DNA of 64,000 nucleotides from Methylobacterium sp. J-030 (GCF_022829545.1 NZ_JAKSYM010000208.1:1-64000); one strand, 5' to 3'. Shown: positions 8,906-17,704, counted from the stretch's first letter. The notes: generated from the sequence alone by a model not told the origin. Numbers and translations: made by a program.

Positions 8906-10803
8906 GCGTCCGTCTCCAGCATGGTCGCGCCGGGCGCGACCGCGCGCTCGCCCCGGGCGAGGATGCGTTCCAGCACGTCGATCCGGTCGGCCTCCGCGGG
9001 GGGCTTGTCCCAGCGGATCCGGCTGACCCGGGGGAAGCGCATCGCCACCCCCGACTTGTGCCGGGTCGAGCGCTGTACGCCCTCGAAGGCGATCTCCAGC
9101 ACCAGACCGGCCTCGCGCCCGTACGCGACCTCGCGGACCGGACCGAACCGCTTGGTCGTGTTGTTGCGGACGTAGCGGTCGAGCTTGGCGAGTTCGGCGT
9201 CGGTGAAGCCGTGATAGGCCTTGCCCACCGGCACCAGCTCGTCGCCGCCCTCGGGGGCGGCGCGCCAGACCCCGAACGTGTAGTCCGAGTAGAAGGACGA
9301 GCGCTTTCCGTGACCGCGCTGGGCGTACATCATCACGGCATCGACGACGTGCGGCTCGCGCTTCCACTTCCACCACGGCCCCTTGGGGCGGCCCGGCAGG
9401 TAGGGGCTGTTGCGGCGCTTGAGCATGATGCCCTCGATCGCCTCGGCATCGTCGCCCGCTCCCACCGAGGCCGGATCGGCCCGGGCGGCGGCGAGCGCCT
9501 CCCAGTCGGCGAAGGGCACCAGCGGCGAGATGTCGATCCGCGCATGGTCGAGCCGCGTGACCAGGGCCTCCAGCTTCTCCCGGCGCTCCATGAAGGGGTC
9601 GGCCCGCAGGTCGCCGCCGTCGAGGGTCAGCAGGTCGTAGGCGCGCACATGGGCGGGGAATTCTTCAAGGAGTTTCGGCGTGACGGCCTTCCGGTTCAGG
9701 CGCTGCTGGAGCACGTTGAAGCTCTGCACCCGGCGCTCGCGCAGGATCAGCAATTCGCCGTCGAGGGTGCCGGTGAAGGTGATCGCCTCGGCGAGATCCG
9801 GGAACGCCCCGGTGATGTCCTCGCCGGTGCGGGAATAGACCTTTCCGATCTGCTGCCCGGTCCGGTCCGGACCGCCGACGAGCTGGACGCGGATGCCGTC
9901 CCATTTCCACTCGGCCGAGAACGCCTCCGGTTCCAGCTTCTCCAGATCGGCCTCCTCCTCGATCGGGTGGGACAGCATGGGCGGCCGGAACGGCGCCGGG
10001 TTCAGGGTCTCGGGCCGCGCGGCCCGACCCTCGACCCAGGCGAACAGGGTCTCGAAGGGCGGCGTCAGCCCGTGCCAGACTTCCTCCACGGCGTCGGCAT
10101 CGTGACCGCCCAGCGCGCCGACCGCCGTCTTGGCGAGCCGTGCCGAGACGCCGACGCGAAGGTTGCCGGTGACGAGCTTCAGGAGCGCCCAGCGCCCGGT
10201 CTCGTCCAGGGCATCGAGCCAGTCGGCGAGGTGGCGGGGGAGTTCGCGCTTGGGGATGGTCGCCAGCGTCTCCACGACCTCGGCCAGGGTCGGGACATGC
10301 GGCGGCGGGTTGTTGTGGCCGATCCCCGCGCGCGCATCCCCTCCCCCCTGTGCGGGGGAGGGTGGCCCCCGAAGGGGGTCGGGTCGGGACGAAGTCCCGC
10401 GAGAGGGGAGCGACGGTGCAGAAAACGCCTCGGCCTTCCCATCGGGCGAGCCCGTCCCTGAACCGTCGCTCCCCTCTCCCCCCCTGCTGCACAGGGTACC
10501 CTCCCCCGCAGTGGGGAGAGGGAGATCCCGTGGCGACGGCCAGATCAGCGCCGTGGTCTCGGCGAGATCGCCCACGTAATTGTGCGAGAGCCGGAACAGC
10601 ACCGGGTCGATCCGCTCCTCGACCAGCCCCCGGATCAGGGCCGGCTTGGCCTCGCGAAAGCTCAGCGTCCCCGTCATGGCTCCGAGGGCGTAGCCGCGCT
10701 CCGGGTCGGGCGTGCGTGAAAAATAGTCCTGCAGCATCCGCAGCTTGGCATTGCGGCGCGGCTCGTAGGCGAGGCGGTCGAGGAGGTGGGCGAAGTCGTT
10801 CAC
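8902..10803 (-). CDS. ATP-dependent DNA ligase (LigC-like, cisplatin-damage-response type) with in-frame palindromic insert
   Basis: A 633-residue ATP-dependent DNA ligase. The nucleotidyl-transfer motif I is EWKWDGIRV, with the adenylated lysine at K300. Later motifs include GELLIL, EGIMLKRRNSPY and WWKWKRE. An alpha-helical DNA-binding domain lies in front and an OB domain behind. The GTG start at 10803 overlaps the exonuclease stop (GTGA), giving translational coupling. Residues about 90-156 (rich in Gly, Ser and Pro) are encoded by a roughly 200-bp palindromic repeat and interrupt the N-terminal domain. The frame is kept throughout, so the protein is probably made with a disordered loop. 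Without the insert the protein would be about 565 residues. Confidence 0.9.
   Translation of the reverse strand: MNDFAHLLDRLAYEPRRNAKLRMLQDYFSRTPDPERGYALGAMTGTLSFREAKPALIRGLVEERIDPVLFRLSHNYVGDLAETTALIWPSPRDLPLPTAGEGTLCSRGGEGSDGSGTGSPDGKAEAFSAPSLPSRGTSSRPDPLRGPPSPAQGGGDARAGIGHNNPPPHVPTLAEVVETLATIPKRELPRHLADWLDALDETGRWALLKLVTGNLRVGVSARLAKTAVGALGGHDADAVEEVWHGLTPPFETLFAWVEGRAARPETLNPAPFRPPMLSHPIEEEADLEKLEPEAFSAEWKWDGIRVQLVGGPDRTGQQIGKVYSRTGEDITGAFPDLAEAITFTGTLDGELLILRERRVQSFNVLQQRLNRKAVTPKLLEEFPAHVRAYDLLTLDGGDLRADPFMERREKLEALVTRLDHARIDISPLVPFADWEALAAARADPASVGAGDDAEAIEGIMLKRRNSPYLPGRPKGPWWKWKREPHVVDAVMMYAQRGHGKRSSFYSDYTFGVWRAAPEGGDELVPVGKAYHGFTDAELAKLDRYVRNNTTKRFGPVREVAYGREAGLVLEIAFEGVQRSTRHKSGVAMRFPRVSRIRWDKPPAEADRIDVLERILARGERAVAPGATMLETDA
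10337..10535. repeat. Palindromic repeat (family A) inserted in frame in the ligase gene
   Basis: The element is about 200 bp. Its outer arms are inverted, near-perfect copies: C-rich/G-rich at about 10338-10363 and again at about 10496-10524. Inside them, 10401-10417 and 10462-10478 are a perfect 17-bp inverted repeat (gagaggggagcgacggt). The whole could fold into one long hairpin. It carries no stop codon in the ligase frame and is close to a multiple of three in length. Similar C-run/G-run palindromes occur in gaps at 1-34 and 45488-45580. Confidence 0.8.
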
Positions 10804-11858
10804 GCGGCCGCCTCCGTCTCGGGGCCGGGCGCTTCGGGGCCAGGCTCGGCCTCGCCGTCGTCGCCATAGCCCAGCAGATGCAGCGGCTTCGCCCGGATTC
10901 CCTCCGTCCCGCACCAGTGGACCAGCGCGTCCTCCTGCCCGTGCGTCACCCAGACCTCCCCGGCGCCGGTATCCCGGATGGTGCGGCACAGGTCCGGCCA
11001 GTCGGAATGGTCGGAGATCACCATCGGCAGCTCCACGCCCTTCTGGCGGGCGCGGGCGCGCACCCGCATCCAGCCGGAGGCGAAGCAGGTCACCGGATCG
11101 GGGAATTTTCGCGACCATAGGTCCTGCATGGCCGAAGGCGGGCAGATCACGATGGCGCCGTGCAGGTCCTTGCGCTCGGCCGCCACAACCTTCGGCGTGT
11201 CGCCCAGCGGCAGGCCCTCGTCCTTGTAGAGTGCGGTAAGCTTTTCCATCGCCCCATGCAAATGAATCGGCCGGTCCCAGCCCTCCTCGCGCAGCAGCGC
11301 CATCACCCGCTGCGCCTTGCCGAGCGCGTAGGCGCCGACGATGTGGGCGCGCTCCGGAAACAGCGCCACCGAGTCGAGCAGCTTGCGCACCTCGCCGCGC
11401 GTGTCGGGATGGGTGAAGACCGGCAGACCGAAGGTCGCCTCGGTGATGAACACGTCGCAGGGCACCACCTCGAAGGGCAGGCAGGTCGGGTCCGGCGCCC
11501 GCTTGTAATCGCCTGAGACCACCACCCGGGCGCCCTCGCGCTCGATGGCGATCTGCGCCGAACCGAGGACGTGGCCCGCAGGCGCGAAGCGCACGGTGAC
11601 GTCGCCGATGCGGATCGGCTCGCCGAGACGCGCCTCCTGCCGGTTTTGGCAAAAATCCGCGCCATAGCGCACCGCCATGATCCGCAGGGTCTCAGGGGTC
11701 GCCAGCACGTGGCCGTGGCCGGAGCGGGCATGGTCGGCGTGGCCGTGGGTGATCAGCGCGCGCTCCACCGGCCAGGTCGGATCGACGTGGAAGCCTCCGA
11801 GGGGACAGTAGAGGCCCTCGCGGGTCAAGGTGAGGAGATCGCTGGCGCGTATCGGCAT
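10800..11858 (-). CDS. Ligase-associated DNA exonuclease (metallo-beta-lactamase / beta-CASP fold)
   Basis: A 352-residue nuclease of the family found with LigC-type ligases, related to SNM1/Pso2 and CPSF73 enzymes. The metal-binding THGHADHARSGH (HxHxDH) is near the N-terminus, GDYKR and the acidic/His residues of SDHSDWPD belong to the beta-CASP part, and THGQEDALVHW lies near the C-terminus. It probably trims damaged ends before sealing by the ligase encoded just downstream. The ATG at 11858 opens MPIRASDLL. The C-terminal 20 residues are Pro/Glu/Ala-rich. It heads a coupled three-gene operon (exonuclease, ligase, yjbQ). Confidence 0.92.
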   Translation of the reverse strand: MPIRASDLLTLTREGLYCPLGGFHVDPTWPVERALITHGHADHARSGHGHVLATPETLRIMAVRYGADFCQNRQEARLGEPIRIGDVTVRFAPAGHVLGSAQIAIEREGARVVVSGDYKRAPDPTCLPFEVVPCDVFITEATFGLPVFTHPDTRGEVRKLLDSVALFPERAHIVGAYALGKAQRVMALLREEGWDRPIHLHGAMEKLTALYKDEGLPLGDTPKVVAAERKDLHGAIVICPPSAMQDLWSRKFPDPVTCFASGWMRVRARARQKGVELPMVISDHSDWPDLCRTIRDTGAGEVWVTHGQEDALVHWCGTEGIRAKPLHLLGYGDDGEAEPGPEAPGPETEAAA

Positions 11859-11926
11859 CGGGTCCGTGCTGCCGGTGGAGTCCGCCGGTGGCCCCGGTAT
11901 AGTGGCGCCCCCGACCCGGCAGACGC

Positions 11927-12868
11927 ATGGCCCCGCAGCACAGTTCCGGCGACCTCCTCGCCGACCGCCGCTATCGTTACGCGGAAGCCTGTCTGGCGGA
12001 CGGCGACCACGAGGCCGCCGCGGACCTCGCCGAGCAGGTCCTGGAGATCGCTCCGCGCTACGCCCCGGCCTGGCTGCTGCTCGGCCGGGCGCGGGAGGGG
12101 CTGGCAAGCTCCCGCGCCGACCCGGCGTTGCGGGATGCGGCGGCCCGGGCCTATGCCTGCGCCCTCGACATCGACCCGGACGATACGCTCGGTGTGCGGG
12201 CCCAGCTCGTCCACCTCGGCGCGGGCGACGGCCTGCCGGCCCTCTCGCCTGCCTATGTGCGGGCCCTGTTCGACGGCTACGCGCCGCGCTTCGAGCGCCA
12301 TCTGGTCGAGGGCCTTGCCTATATCGGCCCGGAGCTGGTCCGGGACGCCCTCCCCCGCGTGCCCGGGCGGTTCGCGGCGGCCCTCGATCTCGGCTGCGGC
12401 ACCGGCTTGATGGGCGCGGCGATCCGCGAGCGGGTCGGGCACCTCGCGGGCGTCGATCTCTCGCCGGGGATGCTGGCCCTGTCCCGCGCCAAGACGTGGC
12501 AGGACCGGCCCCTCTACGACCGCCTCGCCGAGGGCGAACTCAGCGCGTTCCTGGCCAGCGAGATGCGAGCCTCGGCCGATCTCTGCCTCGCCGCCGACGT
12601 GCTGATCTATGTGGCCGATCTCGGCCCCGTCCTGGCAGGGATGGCCCGTGTGCTGCGTTCGGGCGGGTTCGCCGCCTTCACGGTGCAGTCCCATGCGGGG
12701 TCCGGCGCGGTCCTGGGCGCCGACGGGCGCTATGCCCACGCGGATGCCCACATCGCGGAGGCCGCAGCCGGCTTCGAGATCCTGACTCTGCATCCAGCGG
12801 ATGTCAGACGCGAGGCCGGGCGACCGGTCCCGGGCCGCGTCGTTGTGTTGCGCCGCACCGCGGCATGA
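11927..12868 (+). CDS. TPR-containing class I SAM-dependent methyltransferase
   Basis: A 313-residue protein. Residues about 10-85 form two or so TPR-like helical pairs (EAAADLAEQVLEIAPRYAPAW and ARAYACALDIDPDD). Then comes a Rossmann methyltransferase with SAM-binding LDLGCGTGLMGAAI, the acidic GVDLSPGMLALS and the motif ADVLIYVADLG. The architecture matches TPR-fused predicted methyltransferases. The substrate is unknown. It is divergent from the exonuclease with a 68-bp gap. Confidence 0.88.
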   Translation: MAPQHSSGDLLADRRYRYAEACLADGDHEAAADLAEQVLEIAPRYAPAWLLLGRAREGLASSRADPALRDAAARAYACALDIDPDDTLGVRAQLVHLGAGDGLPALSPAYVRALFDGYAPRFERHLVEGLAYIGPELVRDALPRVPGRFAAALDLGCGTGLMGAAIRERVGHLAGVDLSPGMLALSRAKTWQDRPLYDRLAEGELSAFLASEMRASADLCLAADVLIYVADLGPVLAGMARVLRSGGFAAFTVQSHAGSGAVLGADGRYAHADAHIAEAAAGFEILTLHPADVRREAGRPVPGRVVVLRRTAA

Positions 12869-12935
12869 AACCGCTCCGCTATTCGTCCATTAGCAGTCGG
12901 CCGCAGCGGGAGCGGCCGCTGGATCGGGGAACAGC

Positions 12936-13730
12936 ATGGCGGATTACGGCAATCGGACGGGTAGCGGCGTGCCGGAGCGAAAGCCCGAGCCGCCGGCCGA
13001 CAAGTCCTTCCCGGCCGATCCGCGGACCCGTATCCCCTTCGCCGTCGCGCTGGCCCTGCTGGCGGGCTGCGCGGATTCCATCGGCTTCCTGGAATTCTCG
13101 CAGCTCTTCATGTCGTTCATGTCGGGCAACACCACGCGCTTCGGCGTGGCGGTAGCCAATGGCGACTGGGAGAATGTCACCCGGGTCGCCAGCACGATCT
13201 GCATCTTCTGCTTCGGCGCCTTCCTGGGGACGCTGATCGCCGCCTGGGTCGGACGCTGGCGCCTCGCCGTGCTGCTGACCCTCCAGGCGCTGCTGCTGGC
13301 CGGCGGGCTGCTGATGCCCTGGGGCACCTTCGCGTATCCGCTCCACGCCTACCCGATCGTGCTGGCGCTGGGGCTCCAGAACGCGACGCTCCAGGACGAG
13401 GGCGGCCGCTCCATCGCGCTGACCTACGTCACCGGCGCGGTGGTGCGCTTCGGCACCGGCTGCGCCAACCTGCTGCTCGGGACCGTGGCGCCCTCGTTCT
13501 GGATCCAGGCGCCGCTCTGGGCCGGGCTCAGCACGGGCGCGGTGATCGGCGGGCTGCTCGACATCCGCTACGGCGAATCGGCTTTCCTCTTCCCGGCGGC
13601 CCTGGCGGCGCTCCTGGCGCTGATCGCGATCGTGCTGACGATCGCCAAGCCGGGCAGCAGCTTGGTGGCAGGCTCGTCCCCCGCCCCCGACGCGAACCCG
13701 AAGGCCGCGGTGATCGACGCGATCCATTGA
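12936..13730 (+). CDS. YoaK family membrane protein (DUF1275)
   Basis: A 264-residue integral membrane protein with about six hydrophobic segments, the first after a roughly 30-residue basic and Pro-rich leader. The DUF1275 signature is the GCADSIGFLEF...MSFMSGNTTRFG region near residues 45-70, followed by LGLQNATLQ and TYVTGAVVRFG. Its function is unknown; the family is described as small-molecule or stress-related membrane proteins. The stop lies 19 bp from the convergent arfB. Confidence 0.9.
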   Translation: MADYGNRTGSGVPERKPEPPADKSFPADPRTRIPFAVALALLAGCADSIGFLEFSQLFMSFMSGNTTRFGVAVANGDWENVTRVASTICIFCFGAFLGTLIAAWVGRWRLAVLLTLQALLLAGGLLMPWGTFAYPLHAYPIVLALGLQNATLQDEGGRSIALTYVTGAVVRFGTGCANLLLGTVAPSFWIQAPLWAGLSTGAVIGGLLDIRYGESAFLFPAALAALLALIAIVLTIAKPGSSLVAGSSPAPDANPKAAVIDAIH

Positions 13731-13749
13731 GGGCGATCGAGGCCGGGCG

Positions 13750-14181
13750 TCAGCTCTCCGAATCCCGCACGCCGCCCCGGCCCTGCTTGATCGTGGCGCG
13801 GTTCTTCTTGGCCCCGATGCGCCGCTCCTGCGAGCCCCGGGTGGGCTTCGTCGGGCGGCGGACCGGCGGCGGGGGCTTCGCGGCCTCCGCCACGAGGTCG
13901 ACGAGGCGCTGCAGGATCTCCGCGCGGTTGCGCTCCTGCGTCCGATGCCGCTGCCCGGTGAGCACGAGGACGCCGTCCTTGGTCATCCGCCGCCCGGCGA
14001 GCCGCACCAGATTGGCCTTCACCCGGTCGTCGATCGACGGCGACGCGAGGACCGGCCAGCGGAGCTGGACCGCCGTCTCGACCTTGTTGACGTTCTGGCC
14101 GCCCGCCCCGGAGGCGCGCAGGAACGACAGCTCGATCTCGTCGTCCGCGATGGCGATGCGCGGCGTCACCCGCAGGGACAT
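13750..14181 (-). CDS. arfB: Alternative ribosome-rescue factor ArfB (YaeJ)
   Basis: A 143-residue peptidyl-tRNA hydrolase that frees ribosomes stalled on mRNAs lacking a stop codon. The catalytic GGQ (Gly27-Gly28-Gln29) lies in RASGAGGQNVNKVET. There is no codon-recognition domain, as expected for ArfB rather than RF1/RF2. The C-terminal tail is strongly basic (RRPTKPTRGSQERRIGAKKNR), which in this family enters the empty mRNA channel. Length and motif order are typical. Confidence 0.94.
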   Translation of the reverse strand: MSLRVTPRIAIADDEIELSFLRASGAGGQNVNKVETAVQLRWPVLASPSIDDRVKANLVRLAGRRMTKDGVLVLTGQRHRTQERNRAEILQRLVDLVAEAAKPPPPVRRPTKPTRGSQERRIGAKKNRATIKQGRGGVRDSES

Positions 14182-14300
14182 GGCGGCCTCTCAGGCACAG
14201 TAGCGAACACACCACGGGCCGGTGCGAGCCTGCCGATCCGGCAGATGCAGACCGAGGTCCGCATGACCATATCCTCGTTCATGACCGCGCCTCCGTTCCC

Positions 14301-14329
14301 GTCATCGCGAGCGCAGCGACGCGACCCAG
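14301..14329. repeat. Half copy of dispersed repeat family B
   Basis: The sequence gtcatcgcgagcgcagcga and the following cgcgacccag match the left arm of the two longer copies at 29012-29106 and 40531-40624. No right arm follows here, so this is a truncated or solo arm in the gap between arfB and bolA. Confidence 0.7.
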
Positions 14330-14395
14330 TTTAGCCCAACGCCGTCCCATGTGGCGCCGGCCGGATCGCCCCCCAAGGACGATCAAGCGGATGCG

Positions 14396-14713
14396 TCAGG
14401 CCGCCTCGTCCGGGGTGCGCGTCCGCAGGGCGAGGGCGTGGAGCCCGCGCTCGAACGCCTCCTCCATCAGCGCGTTCACCAAGCGGTGCCGCTCGACGCG
14501 GCTCTTGCCCGCGAACGCGGAGGCGACGATGTCGAGCCGGTAATGCGTCTCGCCCCCCGGCCGGGCCCCGGAATGGCCGGCATGCAGGTGCGACTCGTCG
14601 ATCACGTCGAGTTGCACCGGCGCGAGTTGGTCCCGCAGCCGGGCCTCCATCCAGTCTCGGAGCGTATTGCCCCCGTTCGCTCCGTCCGCCATCGCGTCCC
14701 TCCCATCCGTCAA
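14396..14713 (-). CDS. BolA family protein
   Basis: A 105-residue BolA-like protein; the family partners with monothiol glutaredoxins in iron-sulfur handling and regulation. The fold is recognisable from LDVIDESHLHAGHSG, then HYRLDIVASAFAGKSRVERHRLVN and the C-terminal helix EEAFERGLHALALRTRTP. An in-frame ATG seven codons in (14692) is an equally good start. It is divergent from the J-domain gene at 14788. Confidence 0.92.
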   Translation of the reverse strand: MTDGRDAMADGANGGNTLRDWMEARLRDQLAPVQLDVIDESHLHAGHSGARPGGETHYRLDIVASAFAGKSRVERHRLVNALMEEAFERGLHALALRTRTPDEAA

Positions 14714-14787
14714 GCCCGATCCGGCGCATGCGTCATCAGGCCCGACGCCCTTGTGTCTCAGGTCCGCCCCCTCATAATCGGCCCGTC

Positions 14788-15411
14788 ATGGATCTCAACT
14801 CGCGCCTGTTCGACAGCATCCGGATCAAACCGTCCTGCGACGAGCCGAAGCCCGCGGCCGAGACCGGCTGCGAGAGCCCGGGCTGCACGCAGCCGGGCCT
14901 GTACCGCGCGCCGAAGGGCCGGAAGGCGGAAGGGCAGTACTGGCGCTTCTGCATTGATCACGTCCGCGCCTACAACGCGACCTACAATTACTTCGACGGC
15001 ATGAACGACGCCGCCGTGCAGGCCTACCAGAAGGACGCGATCATCGGCCATCGCCCGACCTGGGCGATGGGCGTGAACAAGAGCGGCCAGGCCAAACCGG
15101 CCGACGAGCCGGCCCGCGACTGGGCCTATGTCGATCCGCTCGGCATCCTGCGCGGCGAGGGCGTCGCCGACGCACGCCGGCGCGCCCGCCAGCCCGAGCC
15201 GGAGAAGCCCCGGCACTCGGCGACGGTGCGCCGGGCGTTGGACGTGATGGGGCTCGAAGAGGGCGCCGACACGGCCGCCATCAAGGCGCAGTACAAGACG
15301 CTGGTGAAGCGCTTCCATCCCGACGCCAACGGCGGCGACCGGTCGTTCGAGGAGCGGCTGCGCGACATCATCCGCGCCCATGACGTGCTGCGCGCCGCCG
15401 GGCTCTGCTGA
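14788..15411 (+). CDS. J-domain (DnaJ-like) protein
   Basis: A 207-residue protein with a J domain at the C-terminus instead of the N-terminus. The region from RALDVMGLEEGAD to RAAGLC contains the essential HPD motif in KRFHPDANGGD. Upstream, two cysteines in CESPGCTQPGLY plus Cys and His in FCIDH suggest a small metal-binding element. The ATG at 14788 is preferred because the frame from 14728 adds residues without family character. It probably stimulates an Hsp70, but the client is unknown. This layout is common in alphaproteobacteria just upstream of cobS. Confidence 0.9.
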   Translation: MDLNSRLFDSIRIKPSCDEPKPAAETGCESPGCTQPGLYRAPKGRKAEGQYWRFCIDHVRAYNATYNYFDGMNDAAVQAYQKDAIIGHRPTWAMGVNKSGQAKPADEPARDWAYVDPLGILRGEGVADARRRARQPEPEKPRHSATVRRALDVMGLEEGADTAAIKAQYKTLVKRFHPDANGGDRSFEERLRDIIRAHDVLRAAGLC

Positions 15412-15620
15412 ACGGCACGAAGGATGCACGCGAGCTCGATCCCACGATAGGGCAAACCGCGCGGCGCGGCCCTATATAGGGGTCCAGGCCGGTCGGTGGC
15501 GCCGGAACGCGCCGCCGTCTAAGAATGACTCCGCCCCGCCGCGGAGGCCCGGCTCGACGTTCTTCCGCGCGGATGCTTCACTGTTAGGGAGTGGAGTGTC
15601 CGCGCCTCACGAGGTTCCGA

Positions 15621-16604
15621 ATGCTCTCTGACGACACGCCCGCCCGGCTCCCCGACCGCACCGTCTCCGTCCGCGAGGTGTTCGGCATCGACCTCGACCT
15701 CAAGGTCCCGGCCTATGCCGAATCCGAGGAGCACGTCCCGGATCTCGACCCCGACTACATCTTCGACCGGGAGACGACGCTCGCGATCCTGGCCGGCTTC
15801 GCGCGCAACCGCCGCGTGATGGTCACCGGCTATCACGGCACCGGCAAGTCGACCCATATCGAGCAGGTCGCCGCCCGGCTGAACTGGCCCTGCATCCGCA
15901 TCAACCTGGACAGCCACGTCTCGCGCATCGACCTCGTCGGCAAGGACGCGATCGTGCTGCAGGACGGCAAGCAGGTGACCGCCTTCCAGGACGGCATCCT
16001 GCCCTGGGCGCTGCAGAACAACGTGGCGCTGGTGTTCGACGAGTACGATGCCGGGCGCCCGGACGTGATGTTCGTGATCCAGCGCGTGCTGGAACTCTCG
16101 GGCCGGCTGACGCTGCTCGATCAGAAGCGCGTGATCCGCCCGCACGCGGCCTTCCGGCTGTTCGCCACCGCCAACACGGTGGGGCTGGGCGACACGTCGG
16201 GCCTCTATCACGGCACCCAGCAGATCAACCAGGGCCAGATGGACCGCTGGTCGATCGTCACGACGCTGAACTACCTGCCGCACGACCGCGAGGTCGACAT
16301 CGTGCTCTCGAAGGCGGTGCATTACCGGGGCGACCAGGGCCGCGACATCGTCAACCGGATGGTGCGCGTGGCGGATCTCACCCGCAACGCCTTCATGAAT
16401 GGCGACCTCTCCACCGTCATGAGCCCGCGCACGGTGATCACCTGGGCCGAGAACGCCGACATCTTCAAGGATGTCGGCTTCGCCTTCCGGGTGACCTTCC
16501 TCAACAAGTGCGACGAGCTGGAGCGGACGCTGGTGGCCGAGTTCTACCAGCGTGCCTTCGGCAAGGAGCTGCCCGAGAGCGCGGTGAACGTCGCGCTGAG
16601 CTGA
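15621..16604 (+). CDS. cobS: Cobaltochelatase subunit CobS (AAA+ ATPase)
   Basis: A 327-residue MoxR-type AAA+ ATPase that, with CobT and CobN, inserts cobalt into hydrogenobyrinate diamide in aerobic cobalamin synthesis. The Walker A is GYHGTGKST, with LVFDEYDAG as Walker B and [16 protein letters not shown] as sensor 1. The ATG at 15621 follows GAGG and gives the standard MLSDD-type N-terminus and family length. It is separated from cobT by two DUF29 genes. No cobN lies in this window. Confidence 0.96.
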   Translation: MLSDDTPARLPDRTVSVREVFGIDLDLKVPAYAESEEHVPDLDPDYIFDRETTLAILAGFARNRRVMVTGYHGTGKSTHIEQVAARLNWPCIRINLDSHVSRIDLVGKDAIVLQDGKQVTAFQDGILPWALQNNVALVFDEYDAGRPDVMFVIQRVLELSGRLTLLDQKRVIRPHAAFRLFATANTVGLGDTSGLYHGTQQINQGQMDRWSIVTTLNYLPHDREVDIVLSKAVHYRGDQGRDIVNRMVRVADLTRNAFMNGDLSTVMSPRTVITWAENADIFKDVGFAFRVTFLNKCDELERTLVAEFYQRAFGKELPESAVNVALS

Positions 16605-16609
16605 TCCGG

Positions 16610-17119
16610 ATGGAGGAGCCCGTGGCGCGCCCGGCGGAGACCGATGTGATGGACGTGGACGCTCCGTCCAAGTCCGTCCACACGCGCTACGAGGAGGATC
16701 TCTGCGCTTGGGTGCAGGAGCAGGTCTCCCTGCTCCGCGCTGGCCGGTTCGACGCGGTCGATGTCGAGCGTGTCGCGGAGGAGCTGGAGGATTTGTCGAA
16801 GCGCGAATTCTCCAAGCTCTACAGCTGCCTGCGGGTCCTCCTGATGCACATGCTGAAATGGGATCAGCAGCCGGAGCACCGGACGCCGAGTTGGATCTAC
16901 TCGATCCGCGAGCAACGCCGCCGGTTCGACCGCCTTCTGAAGGAGAGCCCCAGTCTCAAGGCACGGCTCGCGGAGGCTCTGGCAGACGCTTACCCCGATG
17001 CCCGCGATTGGGCTGCCGACGAGACCCATCTGATGCCGGACGAGTTTCCGTCCGTCTGCCCCTATACCTGGGAGGACATCCAGGAGCGCCCCTTCGATCT
17101 CGACTCGGCGAAGAGGTAG
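16610..17119 (+). CDS. DUF29 family protein, first copy
   Basis: A 169-residue DUF29 protein of unknown function. The family features are visible: TRYEEDLCAWVQEQVSLLRAG, then VAEELEDLSKREFSKLYSC, MHMLKWDQQPE and the C-terminal CPYTWEDIQERPF. It starts 5 bp after the cobS stop and is 6 bp from the next gene, so it is surely co-transcribed with cobS. It is a diverged paralogue of the neighbour at 17126. Confidence 0.88.
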   Translation: MEEPVARPAETDVMDVDAPSKSVHTRYEEDLCAWVQEQVSLLRAGRFDAVDVERVAEELEDLSKREFSKLYSCLRVLLMHMLKWDQQPEHRTPSWIYSIREQRRRFDRLLKESPSLKARLAEALADAYPDARDWAADETHLMPDEFPSVCPYTWEDIQERPFDLDSAKR

Positions 17120-17125
17120 TTTCGC

Positions 17126-17698
17126 ATGGTCGACACGCTTCGGAGGGGACCGGCCGGCAGCGGAGCGCCCGAAGCTCCGCGTTCGGGCCGCCTGGAGGAC
17201 GCGATGGTGCATCCGGTCGAGACAGACGCGATGGATGCGCCGACGGCGTCGGCCCCCGCCCGCACGCGCTACGCGGACGACCTCTACACCTGGGTTCAGG
17301 AGCAGGTGGCTCTGCTCCGCGCCGGCCGGGTGGACGCGCTCGACCTCGACAATATCGCCGAGGAGCTGAGCGACGTGGGCTTGAGCGAATATTATCGGCT
17401 GGCGAGTGCGGTCGAGATCGTCCTGCTTCACATGCTGAAATGGGATCATCAACCGGAACGCCGCAGCCGCAGCTGGGCGCTCAGCATCGCCGAGCACCGG
17501 GAGCGGATCCTGATCCAGTTGCGGAAGAGCCCCGGACTGAAGTCGAGCCTCGATGAAGTGCGGCGCGACGGGTTCCGGCTCGGTCGGCTCGGGGCGGCCC
17601 GACAGATGAAGCGCTCACCGAAGACTCTACCCGCGGAGTGTCCCTACAGCTGGGACGAAATCCTGAACCGCCCCTTCGATTTCGACGACGACCGGTAG
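17126..17698 (+). CDS. DUF29 family protein, second copy
   Basis: A 190-residue paralogue of the preceding gene, with the same blocks in the same order: TRYADDLYTWVQEQVALLRAG, IAEELSDVGLSEYYRLASA, LHMLKWDHQPERR and CPYSWDEILNRPF. The stretch around residues 150-170 (RRDGFRLGRLGAARQMKRS) departs from the first copy and from the usual acidic helix there. The first 27 or so residues are probably extra, since ATG codons at about 17204 and 17231 are also in frame. It lies 6 bp upstream of cobT. Its function is unknown. Confidence 0.85.
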   Translation: MVDTLRRGPAGSGAPEAPRSGRLEDAMVHPVETDAMDAPTASAPARTRYADDLYTWVQEQVALLRAGRVDALDLDNIAEELSDVGLSEYYRLASAVEIVLLHMLKWDHQPERRSRSWALSIAEHRERILIQLRKSPGLKSSLDEVRRDGFRLGRLGAARQMKRSPKTLPAECPYSWDEILNRPFDFDDDR

Positions 17699-17704
17699 CC
17701 CCGC

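Noticed and set aside
15470-15482. CCTATATAGG palindrome upstream of cobS as a promoter or operator
   Set aside because: No -35 element at a suitable distance is seen, and a lone 10-bp palindrome is weak evidence. No cobalamin riboswitch features were recognised in this gap.
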